Positions 52,446-61,000 of a stretch of DNA of 64,000 bases are shown piece after piece. Positions within the stretch are counted from its first letter, which is position 1; each line of letters opens with the position of its first letter. The translations under genes and the position numbers were made by a program. Source of the DNA: Curtobacterium sp. MMLR14_010 (GTDB lineage Bacteria > Actinomycetota > Actinomycetes > Actinomycetales > Microbacteriaceae); the NCBI RefSeq assembly GCF_001865015.1, contig NZ_MJGV01000090.1, forward strand, positions 17,887-81,886, in the 5' to 3' direction. A model generated the notes under the pieces. That model was not told the origin of the DNA and did no database searches. It was given only the letters and a program-made list of their open reading frames with translations.

Positions 52446-53435
52446 ATGCCGTTGACCGACCTGCCCCTCGACGAACTCCGCGACCACCGTCCCACCATCC
52501 GCCGACCGGAGGACTTCGACCGGTTCTGGGCCGACACCGTCGCCGAGGCCCGCGCTGCCGGTGGAGACATCACCCCGACCCTGGTGCCCGCTGACACGCC
52601 CGTCACCGGGCTCGTGGTCGAGGACCTGACCTTCCCGGGCTTCGCGGGGGACCCCGTGCGTGCCTGGGTCACCCGACCGGTGGATGCCGAGGGCGACCTG
52701 CCCGTCGTGGTCGAGTACCTCGGCTACAACGGCGGACGCGGTCGACCCGGGGAGCGGGTGGCCTGGGCCCTCGCCGGGTACGTCCACGTCGTGATGGACA
52801 CCCGCGGCCAGGGCAGCGGGTGGGGCGGCGGGGACACCCCGGACCCACACGGTGCCGGCCCGCACATCGGCGGCTGGATGACCAGCGGCATCGAACGGCC
52901 CGACGACCACTACTACCGGAGGGTCTTCACCGATGCCGTCCGACTGGTGGATGCGGTCCGCACGCTCCCCGGTGTCGATCCGGACCGCATCGCCCTGACC
53001 GGTGGCAGCCAGGGCGGCGGCATCGCGATCGCCGCAGCCGCGCTCGTCGAGGCCCACGTCGGACCGCTCGTCGCCGTGATGCCCGACGTCGCGTTCCTCT
53101 GCGACTGGGAGCACGGAGCGCTCGTCGCGGTGAGCGACCCGTACCAGGAGCTGGTCCGCTACCTGGCCGTGCACCGGGACGCGGCCGAGACCGTGTGGAC
53201 GACGGCGTCCTACCTCGACGGGGTGAACTTCGCGGCCGGGATCACCGCACCCGCGCTCTTCTCCGTCGCGCTCATGGACGAGATCGTCCCGCCGCGCACC
53301 ACCTTCGCGGCGTACAACGCGCTCGGCTCCACAGACCGCGAGATCGAGGTGTACGCGTACAACGGGCACGAGGGCGGCGGCTTCCGGCACTGGGAGCGAC
53401 AGGTGGCGTTCCTGCGGGCGCACGACCGGGGGTAG
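52446..53435 (+). CDS. Acetylxylan esterase/cephalosporin-C deacetylase (CE7 family)
   Basis: A 329-residue alpha/beta hydrolase that removes acetyl groups from xylo-oligosaccharides. The family fold shows in VVEYLGYNGGRGRPGE near 85-100, MDTRGQGSGW near 118-127, and the nucleophile elbow ALTGGSQGGGIAIAAA near 180-195 (Ser in GGSQGG). The acid is in MDEIVPP near 278 and the His in NGHEGGG near 308. No signal peptide is seen, so it acts in the cytoplasm on imported acetylated oligosaccharides. GGAGG lies 10 bases before the ATG. Position after xylB supports a xylan role. Confidence 0.92.
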   Translation: MPLTDLPLDELRDHRPTIRRPEDFDRFWADTVAEARAAGGDITPTLVPADTPVTGLVVEDLTFPGFAGDPVRAWVTRPVDAEGDLPVVVEYLGYNGGRGRPGERVAWALAGYVHVVMDTRGQGSGWGGGDTPDPHGAGPHIGGWMTSGIERPDDHYYRRVFTDAVRLVDAVRTLPGVDPDRIALTGGSQGGGIAIAAAALVEAHVGPLVAVMPDVAFLCDWEHGALVAVSDPYQELVRYLAVHRDAAETVWTTASYLDGVNFAAGITAPALFSVALMDEIVPPRTTFAAYNALGSTDREIEVYAYNGHEGGGFRHWERQVAFLRAHDRG

Positions 53436-53482
53436 GTGAGGCTGTCCTCACCTGGAAACCCCAGGTCAGGACAGCCTTGCCT
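53434..53482. promoter_or_regulatory. Two DtxR/IdeR-like boxes upstream of the VIT gene
   Basis: AGGTGAGGCTGTCCTCACCT (53434-53453) is a perfect 8-4-8 dyad, and a second related site AGGTCAGGACAGCCTTGCCT lies at 53463-53482. Both contain overlapping approximations of the AGGTTAGSCTAACCT iron-box consensus (about 11-12 of 15 positions). The region can also fold as one long hairpin (GGCTGTCCT...AGGACAGCC), so a terminator for the esterase gene is the alternative reading. Confidence 0.55.
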
Positions 53483-53521
53483 GGCTGGACAGGCGCGCCG
53501 TCCGGGTGTTTGCTCGTCCGC

Positions 53522-54244
53522 ATGGCAACCACGACCGTCCCCGCACTGCCCGCCCTGTCACCGGCGGAGTCGACGAGTGCCGCGCGGCTCAACTGGCTCC
53601 GTGCCGGCCTGCTCGGCGCGAACGACGGCATCGTGTCCGTGGCCGCCGTCGTCGTCGGTGTCGCGGGGGCCGGCGTCGCGATCGGCCCCGTGCTCGCCGC
53701 CGGCGGAGCAGCGCTGGTCGGCGGCGCCGTGTCGATGGCCCTCGGCGAGTACGTCTCGGTCAGCGGTGCCCGTGACGCGCAGCGGACCGGCCAGACCGAG
53801 GCGGCAGCCCGACGCGCCGCGGTGGCGCAGCAGCACGACGACGTCGCCGCCGCGTACCGGGCGCTCGGGGTGTCCGAGTCGGTCGCGGCCTCGGTCGCCG
53901 AGGAGCTCGCACGCCCCGAGGTCCGGGCGGCGTGGACGACCGCCGAGGAGCGCGCCGCCGCCGACGAGGTCGTGAGCCCGTGGCGTGCCGCCTGGGTGTC
54001 CGCGGCGACGTTCGTCGTCGGCGGGCTGCTGCCCTTCCTGGCGACCGTCCTGGCGCCGGCGTCGAGTCGGATTGCCGTGGTCGTCGTCGCCGTGCTGCTC
54101 GCCCTGGCGGCCACCGGTGTCACGGGAGCGGTGCTCGGCGGCGCGCGTCGTGGGCGCGCTGCCACCCGGGTGGTCGTCGGCGGGGCGCTCGCGCTGGCGG
54201 CGACGTGGGTCGCGGGGATGCTGCTCGGGGCGCACGCCCTCTAG
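53522..54244 (+). CDS. VIT1/CCC1-family iron/manganese transporter
   Basis: A 240-residue membrane protein of the vacuolar iron transporter family. The first helix begins LNWLRAGLLGANDGIVSVAAVVVG (about 22-45, shown here in part as LLGANDGIVSV), the family signature, followed by GGAALVGGAVSMALGEYVSVS near 62-82. A cytoplasmic helical domain rich in Glu lies at 85-150, and three further helices complete the five-helix fold. These proteins export or sequester Fe2+ or Mn2+. The metal-box-like sites upstream suggest iron or manganese control. It converges with the GrpB-family gene, two bases apart. Confidence 0.9.
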   Translation: MATTTVPALPALSPAESTSAARLNWLRAGLLGANDGIVSVAAVVVGVAGAGVAIGPVLAAGGAALVGGAVSMALGEYVSVSGARDAQRTGQTEAAARRAAVAQQHDDVAAAYRALGVSESVAASVAEELARPEVRAAWTTAEERAAADEVVSPWRAAWVSAATFVVGGLLPFLATVLAPASSRIAVVVVAVLLALAATGVTGAVLGGARRGRAATRVVVGGALALAATWVAGMLLGAHAL

Positions 54245-54246
54245 GG

Positions 54247-54813
54247 TCAGCGGCCCGCGCGCGCTCGAGTCGTGATTGCCTCGATCACCTCGGTCTTGGC
54301 GTCCGCGTAGTCGTTCATGTCGTCCCACTGTCGGCGGAACAGCTCCCGCTTGGTGTCCTCGTACAGGGCCCGGTCGGCAGCGTCGGACCGGAGCCGGTCG
54401 CGGAAGAGCAGGTAGTCCTCGACCGCGCGGGCGCCGTGCTCGTAGACGTGCACGTGGACGGTGCGCTCCGTCGTCCGGACCAGCCGGTGGCCGGGCTCGC
54501 GGACGCGCAGCACGTACCCCGCCACCAGCAGCGGCTCGACGTGGTCCTCCTCGGCGGTGATGTCGTCCACCGTCACCAGGACGTCGACGATCGGTTTCGC
54601 CGCGAGCCCCGGCACGGCCGTGGACCCGATGTGATCGATCCCGACGGACCCAGCACCCGCGCCGAGCGCCTGCCGGATCCGATCCCGGTGCTCGACGAAC
54701 ACCGCAGGCCAGCGCTCGTCGTACGGCAGCAGGTCGACGTGCACTGCCTCAGGTCCGCCGATGATCTCGACCGTCGTCACGTCCGGGCGTCGTCGACCGT
54801 CGCGGTGTCCCAT
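54247..54813 (-). CDS. GrpB/UPF0157 family protein
   Basis: A 188-residue member of the GrpB (UPF0157) nucleotidyltransferase-fold family. The signatures are VDLLPYDERWPAVFVEHRD near 26-44, VGIDHIGSTAVPGLAAKPIVDV near 57-78 (with GST and the acidic pair) and VHVHVYEHGARAVEDYLLFRD near 117-137. The biological role of GrpB proteins is uncertain. GAGGAT lies six bases before the ATG. It is tail-to-tail with the VIT gene and downstream of the TetR gene. Confidence 0.88.
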   Translation of the reverse strand: MGHRDGRRRPDVTTVEIIGGPEAVHVDLLPYDERWPAVFVEHRDRIRQALGAGAGSVGIDHIGSTAVPGLAAKPIVDVLVTVDDITAEEDHVEPLLVAGYVLRVREPGHRLVRTTERTVHVHVYEHGARAVEDYLLFRDRLRSDAADRALYEDTKRELFRRQWDDMNDYADAKTEVIEAITTRARAGR

Positions 54814-54841
54814 GCCGTCATCCTCGCAGGCAGGGTGGCCC

Positions 54842-55441
54842 TCAGTGCCGCGTGACGACCCGGCCGCCGAGCTCCGAGTCGAGCAGCATCGCCATCGCCT
54901 CGGACACCAGGACGTCACCCTGCGCACGGGCGATGCGACCGGACGCGACGAGCGCCGCGATCCCCTGCATCGTCGCTCCGAACAGCATCTTGAACGTGTC
55001 ACGCCCGGTCTCGTCCGCGTCCGGTCCTGACGGGCCCATCGTGTCGTCGAGCGCGCCGAACAACCGGCCGGCGGCGTCCTGCACGGCTCCGGGTCGTGCA
55101 CTCGTCTTGGCGGCGAACATCAGCTCCATCAGCGCAGCGTCCTCGATGGCGAAGTCGACGTAGGCCTCGGCGACCCGGTCGAAGCCCACCCGGGCCGACG
55201 CAGCGCCGTCGAGGGCGGACCGCACCGCGCGCGTCAGCCGGTCGAAGCCGCGCTCGGCGAGTGCGTCGAGGAGTGCCTGCCGGTCGATGAAGTGGCTCCG
55301 CGGTGCACCGTGGCTCACGCCTGCCTGGCGGGCGAGCTCTCGGAGCGACAGCCCGTCGGTACCGGTGGTGCGGAGCATCGACTCGGCCTGTTCGAGCAGG
55401 ACGGCTCGCAGGTTCCCGTGGTGGAACGGCCGCGTCGTCAT
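54842..55441 (-). CDS. TetR-family repressor
   Basis: A 199-residue TetR regulator. The DNA-binding helix-turn-helix is LSLRELARQAGVSHGAPRSHF (residues 31-51), preceded by the usual NLRAVLLEQAESML. The ligand-binding part resembles the TetR_C_33-type (WHG) domain (AYVDFAIEDAALMELMFA near 92-109). TAGGCT lies six bases before the ATG, giving a leaderless start. A 35-base inverted repeat in the divergent gap is its likely operator, controlling itself and the NAD(P)-binding protein gene. Confidence 0.92.
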   Translation of the reverse strand: MTTRPFHHGNLRAVLLEQAESMLRTTGTDGLSLRELARQAGVSHGAPRSHFIDRQALLDALAERGFDRLTRAVRSALDGAASARVGFDRVAEAYVDFAIEDAALMELMFAAKTSARPGAVQDAAGRLFGALDDTMGPSGPDADETGRDTFKMLFGATMQGIAALVASGRIARAQGDVLVSEAMAMLLDSELGGRVVTRH

Positions 55442-55447
55442 GCGCCC

Positions 55448-55453
55448 AGCCTA
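55448..55453 (-). promoter_or_regulatory. Leaderless -10 element (TAGGCT) of the TetR gene
   Basis: TAGGCT on the minus strand lies six bases before the ATG at 55441 and next to the putative TetR operator. Confidence 0.5.
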
Positions 55454-55459
55454 CGAGGA

Positions 55460-55494
55460 AGTAGGCATTGACTCCTTTCTAGACAGTGACTACT
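55460..55494. promoter_or_regulatory. Putative TetR operator
   Basis: AGTAGGCATTG and CAGTGACTACT are inverted copies (nine of eleven positions) separated by 13 bases in the divergent promoter region. Such spaced dyads suit two TetR dimers or one wide-spanning dimer. Confidence 0.6.
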
Positions 55495-55547
55495 TTGAGT
55501 TGCGGGCAGGGACTGCCCGTCAGGCACGACCGACGACAGGACGACCG

Positions 55548-56207
55548 ATGGACCAGCAGAAGACCTTCCTGGTGTTCGGCGGCACCGGACAGACCGGGCA
55601 GCACTTCCTCCGACTCGCCCTCGAGCAGGGCCATCGCGTCCGAGCCCTCGCCAGGACCCCCGCGAAGCTCACCCGGACACACCCCGACCTCGAGGTCGTC
55701 CCCGGGTCCGTCACGGGCGAGCTCGACCTCGATGCACTCCTCGACGGGACCGACGCCGTCGTGGCGATGCTCGGCGACGTCGTGGCACAGCGCGACCGGC
55801 AGGTCAACACGGAGTTCGTCCGGCGTCTCGTCCCCGCGATGCGACGCCAGGGCGTCTCTCGCTTCCTGTACCAGGCAGGCGGACTGAGCGCCCCTCCCGG
55901 CGAGCGCCTGTCCCCGGCGCTCCGAGCGGTCCGCGCCACGATCGCTCGCGGGTACATCGGGCAACACGAGGACAACGAGGCGGTCATGCGGTACCTGAGC
56001 ACCGACGCCGACGACCTGGAGTGGATGGTGCACCGCGCGGGCATCGGGTCGGACGGGCCCTCGAAGGGCACGCTCCACCGCTCGGGCAAGCGCATGAGCA
56101 TCGGCACGTTCTCCGACTGCGCCGACTACACCCTGCGGACGGTGCTCGACGACTCCGCGATCCACACCTGCGACCCGAGCAGCTACCGGGCAGCGAGCGC
56201 CGCCTGA
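55548..56207 (+). CDS. NAD(P)-binding atypical SDR protein
   Basis: A 219-residue NmrA/YwnB-like atypical short-chain dehydrogenase. The dinucleotide motif is LVFGGTGQTGQHFLRLALEQG (residues 8-28; the glycines are G11, G12, G14 and G17), followed by VRALARTPAKL and DAVVAMLGDV near 70-79. FLYQAGGLSA near 106 occupies the catalytic region, but no classical YxxxK is seen. Such proteins often act as NAD(P)H-dependent sensors or reductases of reactive compounds. AGGA lies 10 bases before the ATG. It is divergent from and probably repressed by the TetR protein. Confidence 0.87.
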   Translation: MDQQKTFLVFGGTGQTGQHFLRLALEQGHRVRALARTPAKLTRTHPDLEVVPGSVTGELDLDALLDGTDAVVAMLGDVVAQRDRQVNTEFVRRLVPAMRRQGVSRFLYQAGGLSAPPGERLSPALRAVRATIARGYIGQHEDNEAVMRYLSTDADDLEWMVHRAGIGSDGPSKGTLHRSGKRMSIGTFSDCADYTLRTVLDDSAIHTCDPSSYRAASAA

Positions 56208-56244
56208 CGCGTCCCCGGCGGAGCTCGGCTGACCGCGGACGGCC

Positions 56245-57174
56245 TCAGCGCCCGACGCGGACCCCCGTCAGCTCCTCGGACACGTCCCACAGCCGCCGAG
56301 CGGTGTCCATGTCCGCCAGCGGCGCCCACATCGGCAGGAGTGTCGGCGGACCGCCCGCCGTGCGACGTGGACCCCAGAACTGGTCGCCAGCGGCGTCCGG
56401 GGACGTCGCCGCGACGATCGCCGGCTGCGCCGCGCTCTCGACCGTCCCCACGACCCGGAGGCGTGAGAGCAGTCCGATGAGGCGACGTGCGGCCGAGACG
56501 CGGTCACGACCGAGACCGGGCTGCGCTGCCAGGAGGTTCGTGGGCGAGATGCCGGGGTGCGCGAGGTTGCTCGTGATCCCCCAGCCCGCGGCCGTGCTGC
56601 GCGCGTCGAGCTCCCGCGCGAACAGCCCGACCGCGATCTTCGACGCCTGGTAGGCACGCATCACGGCGTAGGCGTCACGGGCGTTGAGGTCGTCCAGGTC
56701 GATGGACCCGCTCCGCGCCGCGACGCTCGTCTGGTGGGTGACGCGGGCACGACCGGCCCGCAGCAGGTCGAGCACCCCGAGGGTGAGCGCGAAGTGCCCC
56801 AGGTGGTTCGTCCCCATCTGCAGCTCGAAGCCGTCCCGGGTCTCCTGACGCCGCGGCGGCTGCATCACCCCCGCGTTGTTCACGAGGAGCCCGATCGGCC
56901 GACCCTCGGCGCGCAGGGCGTCCGACAGCGCGGCGACCGACTCGAGCGACGACAGGTCCAGCGGGAGCGTCCGGACGCTGGCGCCCGGGACGGAGCTGCG
57001 GATGCGGTCGGCGGCTCGTGCCCCCTTCTCCGCTGACCGGACCGGCATCAGGACCTCGGCGCCGGCGCGGGCCAGGCGCGTGGCGATGACGTGCCCGATG
57101 CCGTCACTGGCACCGGTGACGACGGCGAGGGTGCCGGCGAGGTCAGGGACGGGGTGGATCGGTGTTCTCGGCAT
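56245..57174 (-). CDS. Short-chain dehydrogenase/reductase (SDR)
   Basis: A 309-residue classical-type SDR of the retinol dehydrogenase/WW-oxidoreductase-like group. The cofactor motif is [14 protein letters not shown] (residues 18-31), NNAGVMQPP is near 101-109, [12 protein letters not shown] near 123 and the catalytic Tyr/Lys in AYQASKIAV near 174-182. [14 protein letters not shown] near 204 is typical for this group. RBS AAGGAA precedes the ATG. It lies 97 bases downstream of the XRE regulator gene in the same direction, a pairing common in actinobacteria. The substrate is unknown. Confidence 0.9.
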   Translation of the reverse strand: MPRTPIHPVPDLAGTLAVVTGASDGIGHVIATRLARAGAEVLMPVRSAEKGARAADRIRSSVPGASVRTLPLDLSSLESVAALSDALRAEGRPIGLLVNNAGVMQPPRRQETRDGFELQMGTNHLGHFALTLGVLDLLRAGRARVTHQTSVAARSGSIDLDDLNARDAYAVMRAYQASKIAVGLFARELDARSTAAGWGITSNLAHPGISPTNLLAAQPGLGRDRVSAARRLIGLLSRLRVVGTVESAAQPAIVAATSPDAAGDQFWGPRRTAGGPPTLLPMWAPLADMDTARRLWDVSEELTGVRVGR

Positions 57175-57271
57175 GGGGTTCCTTCGACGTCGGACCACCG
57201 GGCCGGTGGTGGCACCATGCTGCGCGCCTGCTCGCCGCGCATCCAGGACCCGTCGGTCCACGGCTCCGGGA

Positions 57272-58114
57272 TCACCCCTCGGTCAGCTCCTGATCGCCGA
57301 GGACCGCCAGCAGCCGGAGCCGCCCGTGGCTCTCGCTGCCCGGGACAGCCGTGTAGACGAGCAGCCGGTGCGACTGCTCCGGGTCCAGGAGCGTCTGGCA
57401 GGAGAGCTCGACGGTGCCCACCGACGGGTGCCGGAAGCGCTTGACGTCCGGCGGTCGCACGCCCACCTCGTGCGCGTCCCAGACCGCTCGGAAGCCCCCG
57501 TGGTCGCGGAGCGCGTCGACCATGCCTGCGGCGCGCGAGCCCGGTCCGCGCAGGGAGACGAGCTCGCGGAGCCCGGCTGCGTACACGCGGGAGAGCTGGC
57601 GTCGCTCGGACTCCGAGTACGGCTCCTGCGCCTCGGGTTCGGTGAACCACCGGTAGCCCAGGCTTCGTGCGTTCCCGGTGCGTCGTGCCGCGTCGCCGAG
57701 GAGCGTCCGACCGAGCGGCGACTGGCGGAGCGTCTCACCGAGTTCGGTCACGATCTCGGCCGGGGTGTCCGTGAGACGGTCGAGCACGCGCAGCAGACCC
57801 GGGCCGACGTGCTCGCTCGTGGTCCCACGCGCGGGCGGGGTGTGCCCGGCGAGCCGGAAGCAGTGGTCCCGTTCGTCGAGCGACAGGTGCAGGCCCTGGG
57901 CGATCGCGGTGACCATCTGCACCGAGGGATGCGGGCCGGTCCCCCGTTCCAGTCGGGCGTAGTAGTCGGTGGACATGTGGCAGAGCGCTGCCACCTCCTC
58001 GCGCCGCAGGCCCCGGGTCCGCCGCCGCTGGCCGTGGGGCAGTCCGACGTCGTCCGGCTGCAGGGCCCCGCGTCGGAGTCGCAGGAACTCGGCCAGGCCG
58101 CCACGGTCGATCAC
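57272..58114 (-). CDS. XRE-family regulator with MmyB-like ligand-binding domain
   Basis: A 280-residue regulator. The N-terminal XRE helix-turn-helix is in [28 protein letters not shown] (about 31-58), with the typical GLRREEVA and YYARLE motifs. The C-terminal part from about residue 105 is the MmyB-like ligand-binding domain ([18 protein letters not shown] near 160, [15 protein letters not shown] near 222, [14 protein letters not shown] near 243). Two GTGs are possible; 58114 is chosen because AGGAGG lies four bases upstream, the other at 58135 has no such site. It probably controls the SDR gene that follows. Confidence 0.9.
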   Translation of the reverse strand: MIDRGGLAEFLRLRRGALQPDDVGLPHGQRRRTRGLRREEVAALCHMSTDYYARLERGTGPHPSVQMVTAIAQGLHLSLDERDHCFRLAGHTPPARGTTSEHVGPGLLRVLDRLTDTPAEIVTELGETLRQSPLGRTLLGDAARRTGNARSLGYRWFTEPEAQEPYSESERRQLSRVYAAGLRELVSLRGPGSRAAGMVDALRDHGGFRAVWDAHEVGVRPPDVKRFRHPSVGTVELSCQTLLDPEQSHRLLVYTAVPGSESHGRLRLLAVLGDQELTEG

Positions 58115-58247
58115 GGGTCCTCCTCGGGCGTCCACGGGGTCTGTCTACCGCATCCCGGAGCGGCGGACCACGACCTGTCGATCCACCCCTGCGGCCCCGG
58201 ATGGCCGGCGGGTCGTCACGCTCGGCGACGAGCGCTCACGAGACCGT

Positions 58248-59123
58248 TCAGAAGACCGCGACCGGGTTCACGGGGATCCCGGTCAGGCCGCCGATCCGGG
58301 GCGGGGCGACCACGAGCATGAACACGGGACAGCCGAGCTCGGCGCTGACCTGCGCCAGCTCCTCGACCGTGACGCCGTCGATGAGTGCCATGCCGAGCCG
58401 CGCGAGCCCGACCATGTGGAGGGGCATCGGCACGTCCTGGTCGAGCGGCGGGAAGCTGTCGCCGACGTCCCCTGCCCAGATCGCCACGTCGCGGTCGTGC
58501 AGCCACCGGACGGCGTCGACCGTGACGCCGGGGCCCTGCTCGTCGGCACTCCACCCGAAGGTCCATCCGGTCCGGACGACGAGCGCGTCCCCCGGCTCGA
58601 CCCGGACGCCGCTCCGGGCCTCGGCCGCGTAGAGGTCGTCCGCGGTGATCGGGTGCGCCGACGGCAGCCGCCCACCCGGGGCCAGGTCGAGCAGGACGCC
58701 GCGCGTGACGATGCCCGCGGCGACGGCCGAGGTCGAGCCGTGCGTCACGACCCCGCCCGTCACGGCCTCCCCGAGCGGGACCGTCGGGAAGACGACCCCG
58801 TCGATCGGCATGTGCACGAGGGCGTCGATGTGGGTCAGCGCCGGGTGGTGCGGCGTCACGGTGAGCACCTCCGCCATGCCCATCGGTGGTGTGCCGGTGT
58901 GGAGGAGTGCCTGCTGCACCGGAGGGGACGGGGGCGACGGCGGAGCGAACGGGCCGCCGAGCATCGACGCGGGGTCGGTCGACAGGGCGAGCGAGACCCA
59001 CCGCCCGACCTGGACCGCGGAGGCTGCGCGGGCGCGAGCGGCGTCGTCCACGAGGTTGAGGGCGCCGAGCTCGTCGGTGTCGCCCCATCGGCCGCGGTTG
59101 TCGGGGAGCTGTGTGGATGTCAT
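58248..59123 (-). CDS. Cyclase family protein (kynurenine formamidase-like metal hydrolase)
   Basis: A 291-residue protein of the cyclase/KynB-like family. Family segments are RWGDTDELGALNLV near 12-25, LTHIDALVHM near 97-106 (His/Asp metal ligands), GVLLDLAPGGRLP near 143-155, GDALVVRTGW near 178-187 and WAGDVGDSFPPLDQDVPMPLH near 216-236. Related enzymes hydrolyse amides, lactones or thiocarboxylates; the substrate here is unknown. It is divergent from a MarR gene across 137 bases containing two AAGCAG-type dyads, so it is probably induced by the MarR ligand. Confidence 0.87.
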   Translation of the reverse strand: MTSTQLPDNRGRWGDTDELGALNLVDDAARARAASAVQVGRWVSLALSTDPASMLGGPFAPPSPPSPPVQQALLHTGTPPMGMAEVLTVTPHHPALTHIDALVHMPIDGVVFPTVPLGEAVTGGVVTHGSTSAVAAGIVTRGVLLDLAPGGRLPSAHPITADDLYAAEARSGVRVEPGDALVVRTGWTFGWSADEQGPGVTVDAVRWLHDRDVAIWAGDVGDSFPPLDQDVPMPLHMVGLARLGMALIDGVTVEELAQVSAELGCPVFMLVVAPPRIGGLTGIPVNPVAVF

Positions 59124-59187
59124 GTCGATCGTCCTGTCGATTCGTGGTCCTGGCGGAGTTCGGGCATGCTCCAGAGGAGGACTCGGG

Positions 59188-59230
59188 AAGCAGCTTCCTG
59201 CAGGCTACTCCAAGAAGCAGGTTCCTGCTT
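59188..59230. promoter_or_regulatory. Putative MarR operators (AAGCAGGTTCCTGCTT)
   Basis: A perfect palindrome AAGCAGG-TT-CCTGCTT at 59215-59230 and a second, partly conserved copy AAGCAGCTTCCTGC at 59188-59202 lie 27 bases apart between the cyclase and MarR genes. Repeated palindromes of this size are typical MarR sites. Confidence 0.7.
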
Positions 59231-59260
59231 GTTTCCGATCGGACGGACGAAGGGGCATCG

Positions 59261-59749
59261 ATGGACGCGGACACCCACGACGGGCTCGACCTGGTGCTGG
59301 GATGGAACGCCGTGAAGGTCGGACGGATCATCGGCGCCCGGATCACCGCCGGCCTCGCGGACCACGACATCGGCCTGGTGCAGTTCGGCGTGCTCTCCTG
59401 CCTGGCCCACGGCTCCGCGCTGACCTCCGCCGAGATCGCGCGGGCCGTCTTCGTCCGACCCCAGAGCATGGCGCAGGTCCTGGACGGCATGGAGGAACAG
59501 GGGCTGATCCACCGCGCGAGCGTCCGTGCGAAGGGCCGTCGGAACCCGGTGCAGCTCACCGTTGAGGGCGAACACGCCCTCGAGACGGCACTCGCGATCG
59601 CACTCGCGAGCAACGACCTGACGACCCTGGGGCTCGACCGGGCCGAGAGCGGGCGACTCAACGACCTGCTGCTCGCCGTCATCCGCGCTGCCGAGGACGC
59701 CCCCGAGCAGCACGCGGACCGCGCCGCCCCCGAGCAGCACACACACTGA
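59261..59749 (+). CDS. MarR-family regulator
   Basis: A 162-residue winged-helix regulator. The recognition region is LTSAEIARAVFVRPQSMAQVLDGMEEQGLI (about 54-83, shown here in parts: SAEIARAVFV, RPQSMAQVLD), followed by the wing RRNPVQLTVEGE. The tail has a short acidic duplication, APEQHADRAAPEQHTH. AAGGGG lies before the ATG. It faces the cyclase gene and likely represses both through the palindromes between them. Eight bases separate it from the convergent hydrolase gene. Confidence 0.92.
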   Translation: MDADTHDGLDLVLGWNAVKVGRIIGARITAGLADHDIGLVQFGVLSCLAHGSALTSAEIARAVFVRPQSMAQVLDGMEEQGLIHRASVRAKGRRNPVQLTVEGEHALETALAIALASNDLTTLGLDRAESGRLNDLLLAVIRAAEDAPEQHADRAAPEQHTH

Positions 59750-59756
59750 TCTGCCG

Positions 59757-60533
59757 TCACACCCGCCGCAGGAACGGGTCGACGACCGCCCACGTCGCCT
59801 CGGGTGCCTCGAGGTGCGGCAGGTGCCCGGCAGCCGGCACCTCGGCGAACTCGGCGCCGGGGACCGCAGCAGCCACAGCGCGTGCGTACGTGGGGGTGAC
59901 GACGCGGTCGCTCGCGCCGGCGACCACGAGGGTCGGCACACGAACACCGCCGAGCCGGGCGAGCAGCGTCGGGTCGCTCATCCCCCGCCCGGCGACGGCC
60001 GCCATCGTGGCCCCGTTCGACCGCTGCACCGCGCGCTGCTCGTCGGTGACGTCGGCGGGGTCCGTGTACCCGCGCTCGGGGTCGTGCCAGGCGACCTCGG
60101 CGAGCCCGCGGGCGTCGAGCGCGAAGAAGTCCGCGATCGGCTCGCCGTCGACGACCGCACCGACACCGTCGATGTCGACCACGGCGCCGACGACGCCCGA
60201 CCACCGGTCGTCAGCGGCGGCCTGCACCGCCATCTCGAGTGCGATCCAGCCACCGATCGAGGACCCGACGAGCACCGCGTCCTGCACGTCGTCGGCGAGC
60301 AGGTGGTCGAGCCAGGCCGTTGCGAGGGCGGCGACGGAGTCGATCTCCGCAGGACGGGACGTGCCGTCCCAGCCCGGGTGGGTCGGCGCGAGCACGTGGA
60401 AGGCGGACGCGAGGTGACCGACGATCGGCGCGACGGTCCGCGGCCCGCCCCCACCGTGCAGCACGAGCGCGACGCGGGCGGTGGAGTCGCCGGCCTGGAC
60501 GACCCGCAGGTCGTCGGGGAGGGAGATGGTCAT
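59757..60533 (-). CDS. Alpha/beta hydrolase
   Basis: A 258-residue alpha/beta hydrolase. The oxyanion region is LVLHGGGGPRTVAPIVGHL (23-41), the nucleophile elbow VGSSIGGWIALEMA near 89-102 (Ser in GSSIGG), the acid in VAGASDRVVTP near 209-219, and the catalytic His in AAGHLPHLEAPE near 237-248. Ester, lactone or C-C bonds are possible targets. It is divergent from a second MarR gene across 53 bases with a dyad, so it is likely a MarR-controlled enzyme. Confidence 0.88.
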   Translation of the reverse strand: MTISLPDDLRVVQAGDSTARVALVLHGGGGPRTVAPIVGHLASAFHVLAPTHPGWDGTSRPAEIDSVAALATAWLDHLLADDVQDAVLVGSSIGGWIALEMAVQAAADDRWSGVVGAVVDIDGVGAVVDGEPIADFFALDARGLAEVAWHDPERGYTDPADVTDEQRAVQRSNGATMAAVAGRGMSDPTLLARLGGVRVPTLVVAGASDRVVTPTYARAVAAAVPGAEFAEVPAAGHLPHLEAPEATWAVVDPFLRRV

Positions 60534-60554
60534 GGTGGTCGTCCTGTCTCAACA

Positions 60555-60578
60555 TGTTTATGTACCGGTATTGATACA
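60555..60578. promoter_or_regulatory. Putative MarR operator (TACCGGTA centre)
   Basis: A perfect TACCGGTA (60563-60570) is the centre of a wider imperfect dyad TGTTTATGTA-CCGG-TATTGATACA. It overlaps the -10 of the rightward MarR gene and lies in the only gap between the two genes. Confidence 0.6.
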
Positions 60579-60580
60579 GT
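60575..60580 (+). promoter_or_regulatory. Leaderless -10 element (TACAGT) of the MarR gene
   Basis: TACAGT lies six bases before the GTG at 60587. No Shine-Dalgarno sequence is visible, so a leaderless transcript is likely. Confidence 0.5.
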
Positions 60581-60586
60581 AACACC

Positions 60587-61000
60587 GTGACGACGGACCT
60601 CGAGACACTCGGCCAGCTGGTCAAGCGGGCGCAGTACCGCAACCACCGGACGATGGACGCAGCCCTGCGCGACGTCGGGGTGTCGCTCGTGCAGTGGGAC
60701 GCCCTGCGCGCCGTCGACCGCATGCCGTCCGCCTCCGGGCACGACCTGGCCGTCGCGACCTTCCAGAGCGACCAGGCCTTCGGCACGCTCGCGAACCGTC
60801 TGGTCGACCGAGGCCTCGTCCTCCGCACGGCCGGCCGCGGTCGACGCATCGAGCACACCCTCACCGACGAGGGGCGCGCGGCCCTCGCGGGCGGGCACGC
60901 GGTGGCGGTGGACGTGCTCGACGGGCTCTTCCTCCGACTGGAGGAGGACGACCGCGCCACCCTCCTCCGCCTCCTCCGGACGCTGACCGAGGACGACTGA
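60587..61000 (+). CDS. MarR-family regulator
   Basis: A 137-residue compact MarR protein. LVQWDALRAVDRMPSASGHDLA (about 34-55) and FQSDQAFGTLANRLVDRGLVLR (59-80) form the helix-turn-helix, and GRGRRIEHTLTDEGR the wing. The start is GTG. It faces the alpha/beta hydrolase gene and most likely represses it and itself through the TACCGGTA dyad. No cysteine is present, so direct thiol-based redox sensing is unlikely. Confidence 0.92.
   Translation: MTTDLETLGQLVKRAQYRNHRTMDAALRDVGVSLVQWDALRAVDRMPSASGHDLAVATFQSDQAFGTLANRLVDRGLVLRTAGRGRRIEHTLTDEGRAALAGGHAVAVDVLDGLFLRLEEDDRATLLRLLRTLTEDD

Noticed and set aside
58115..58135. GTG at 58135 as the start of the XRE regulator
   Set aside because: It has no ribosome binding site, whereas the GTG at 58114 has AGGAGG at ideal spacing.
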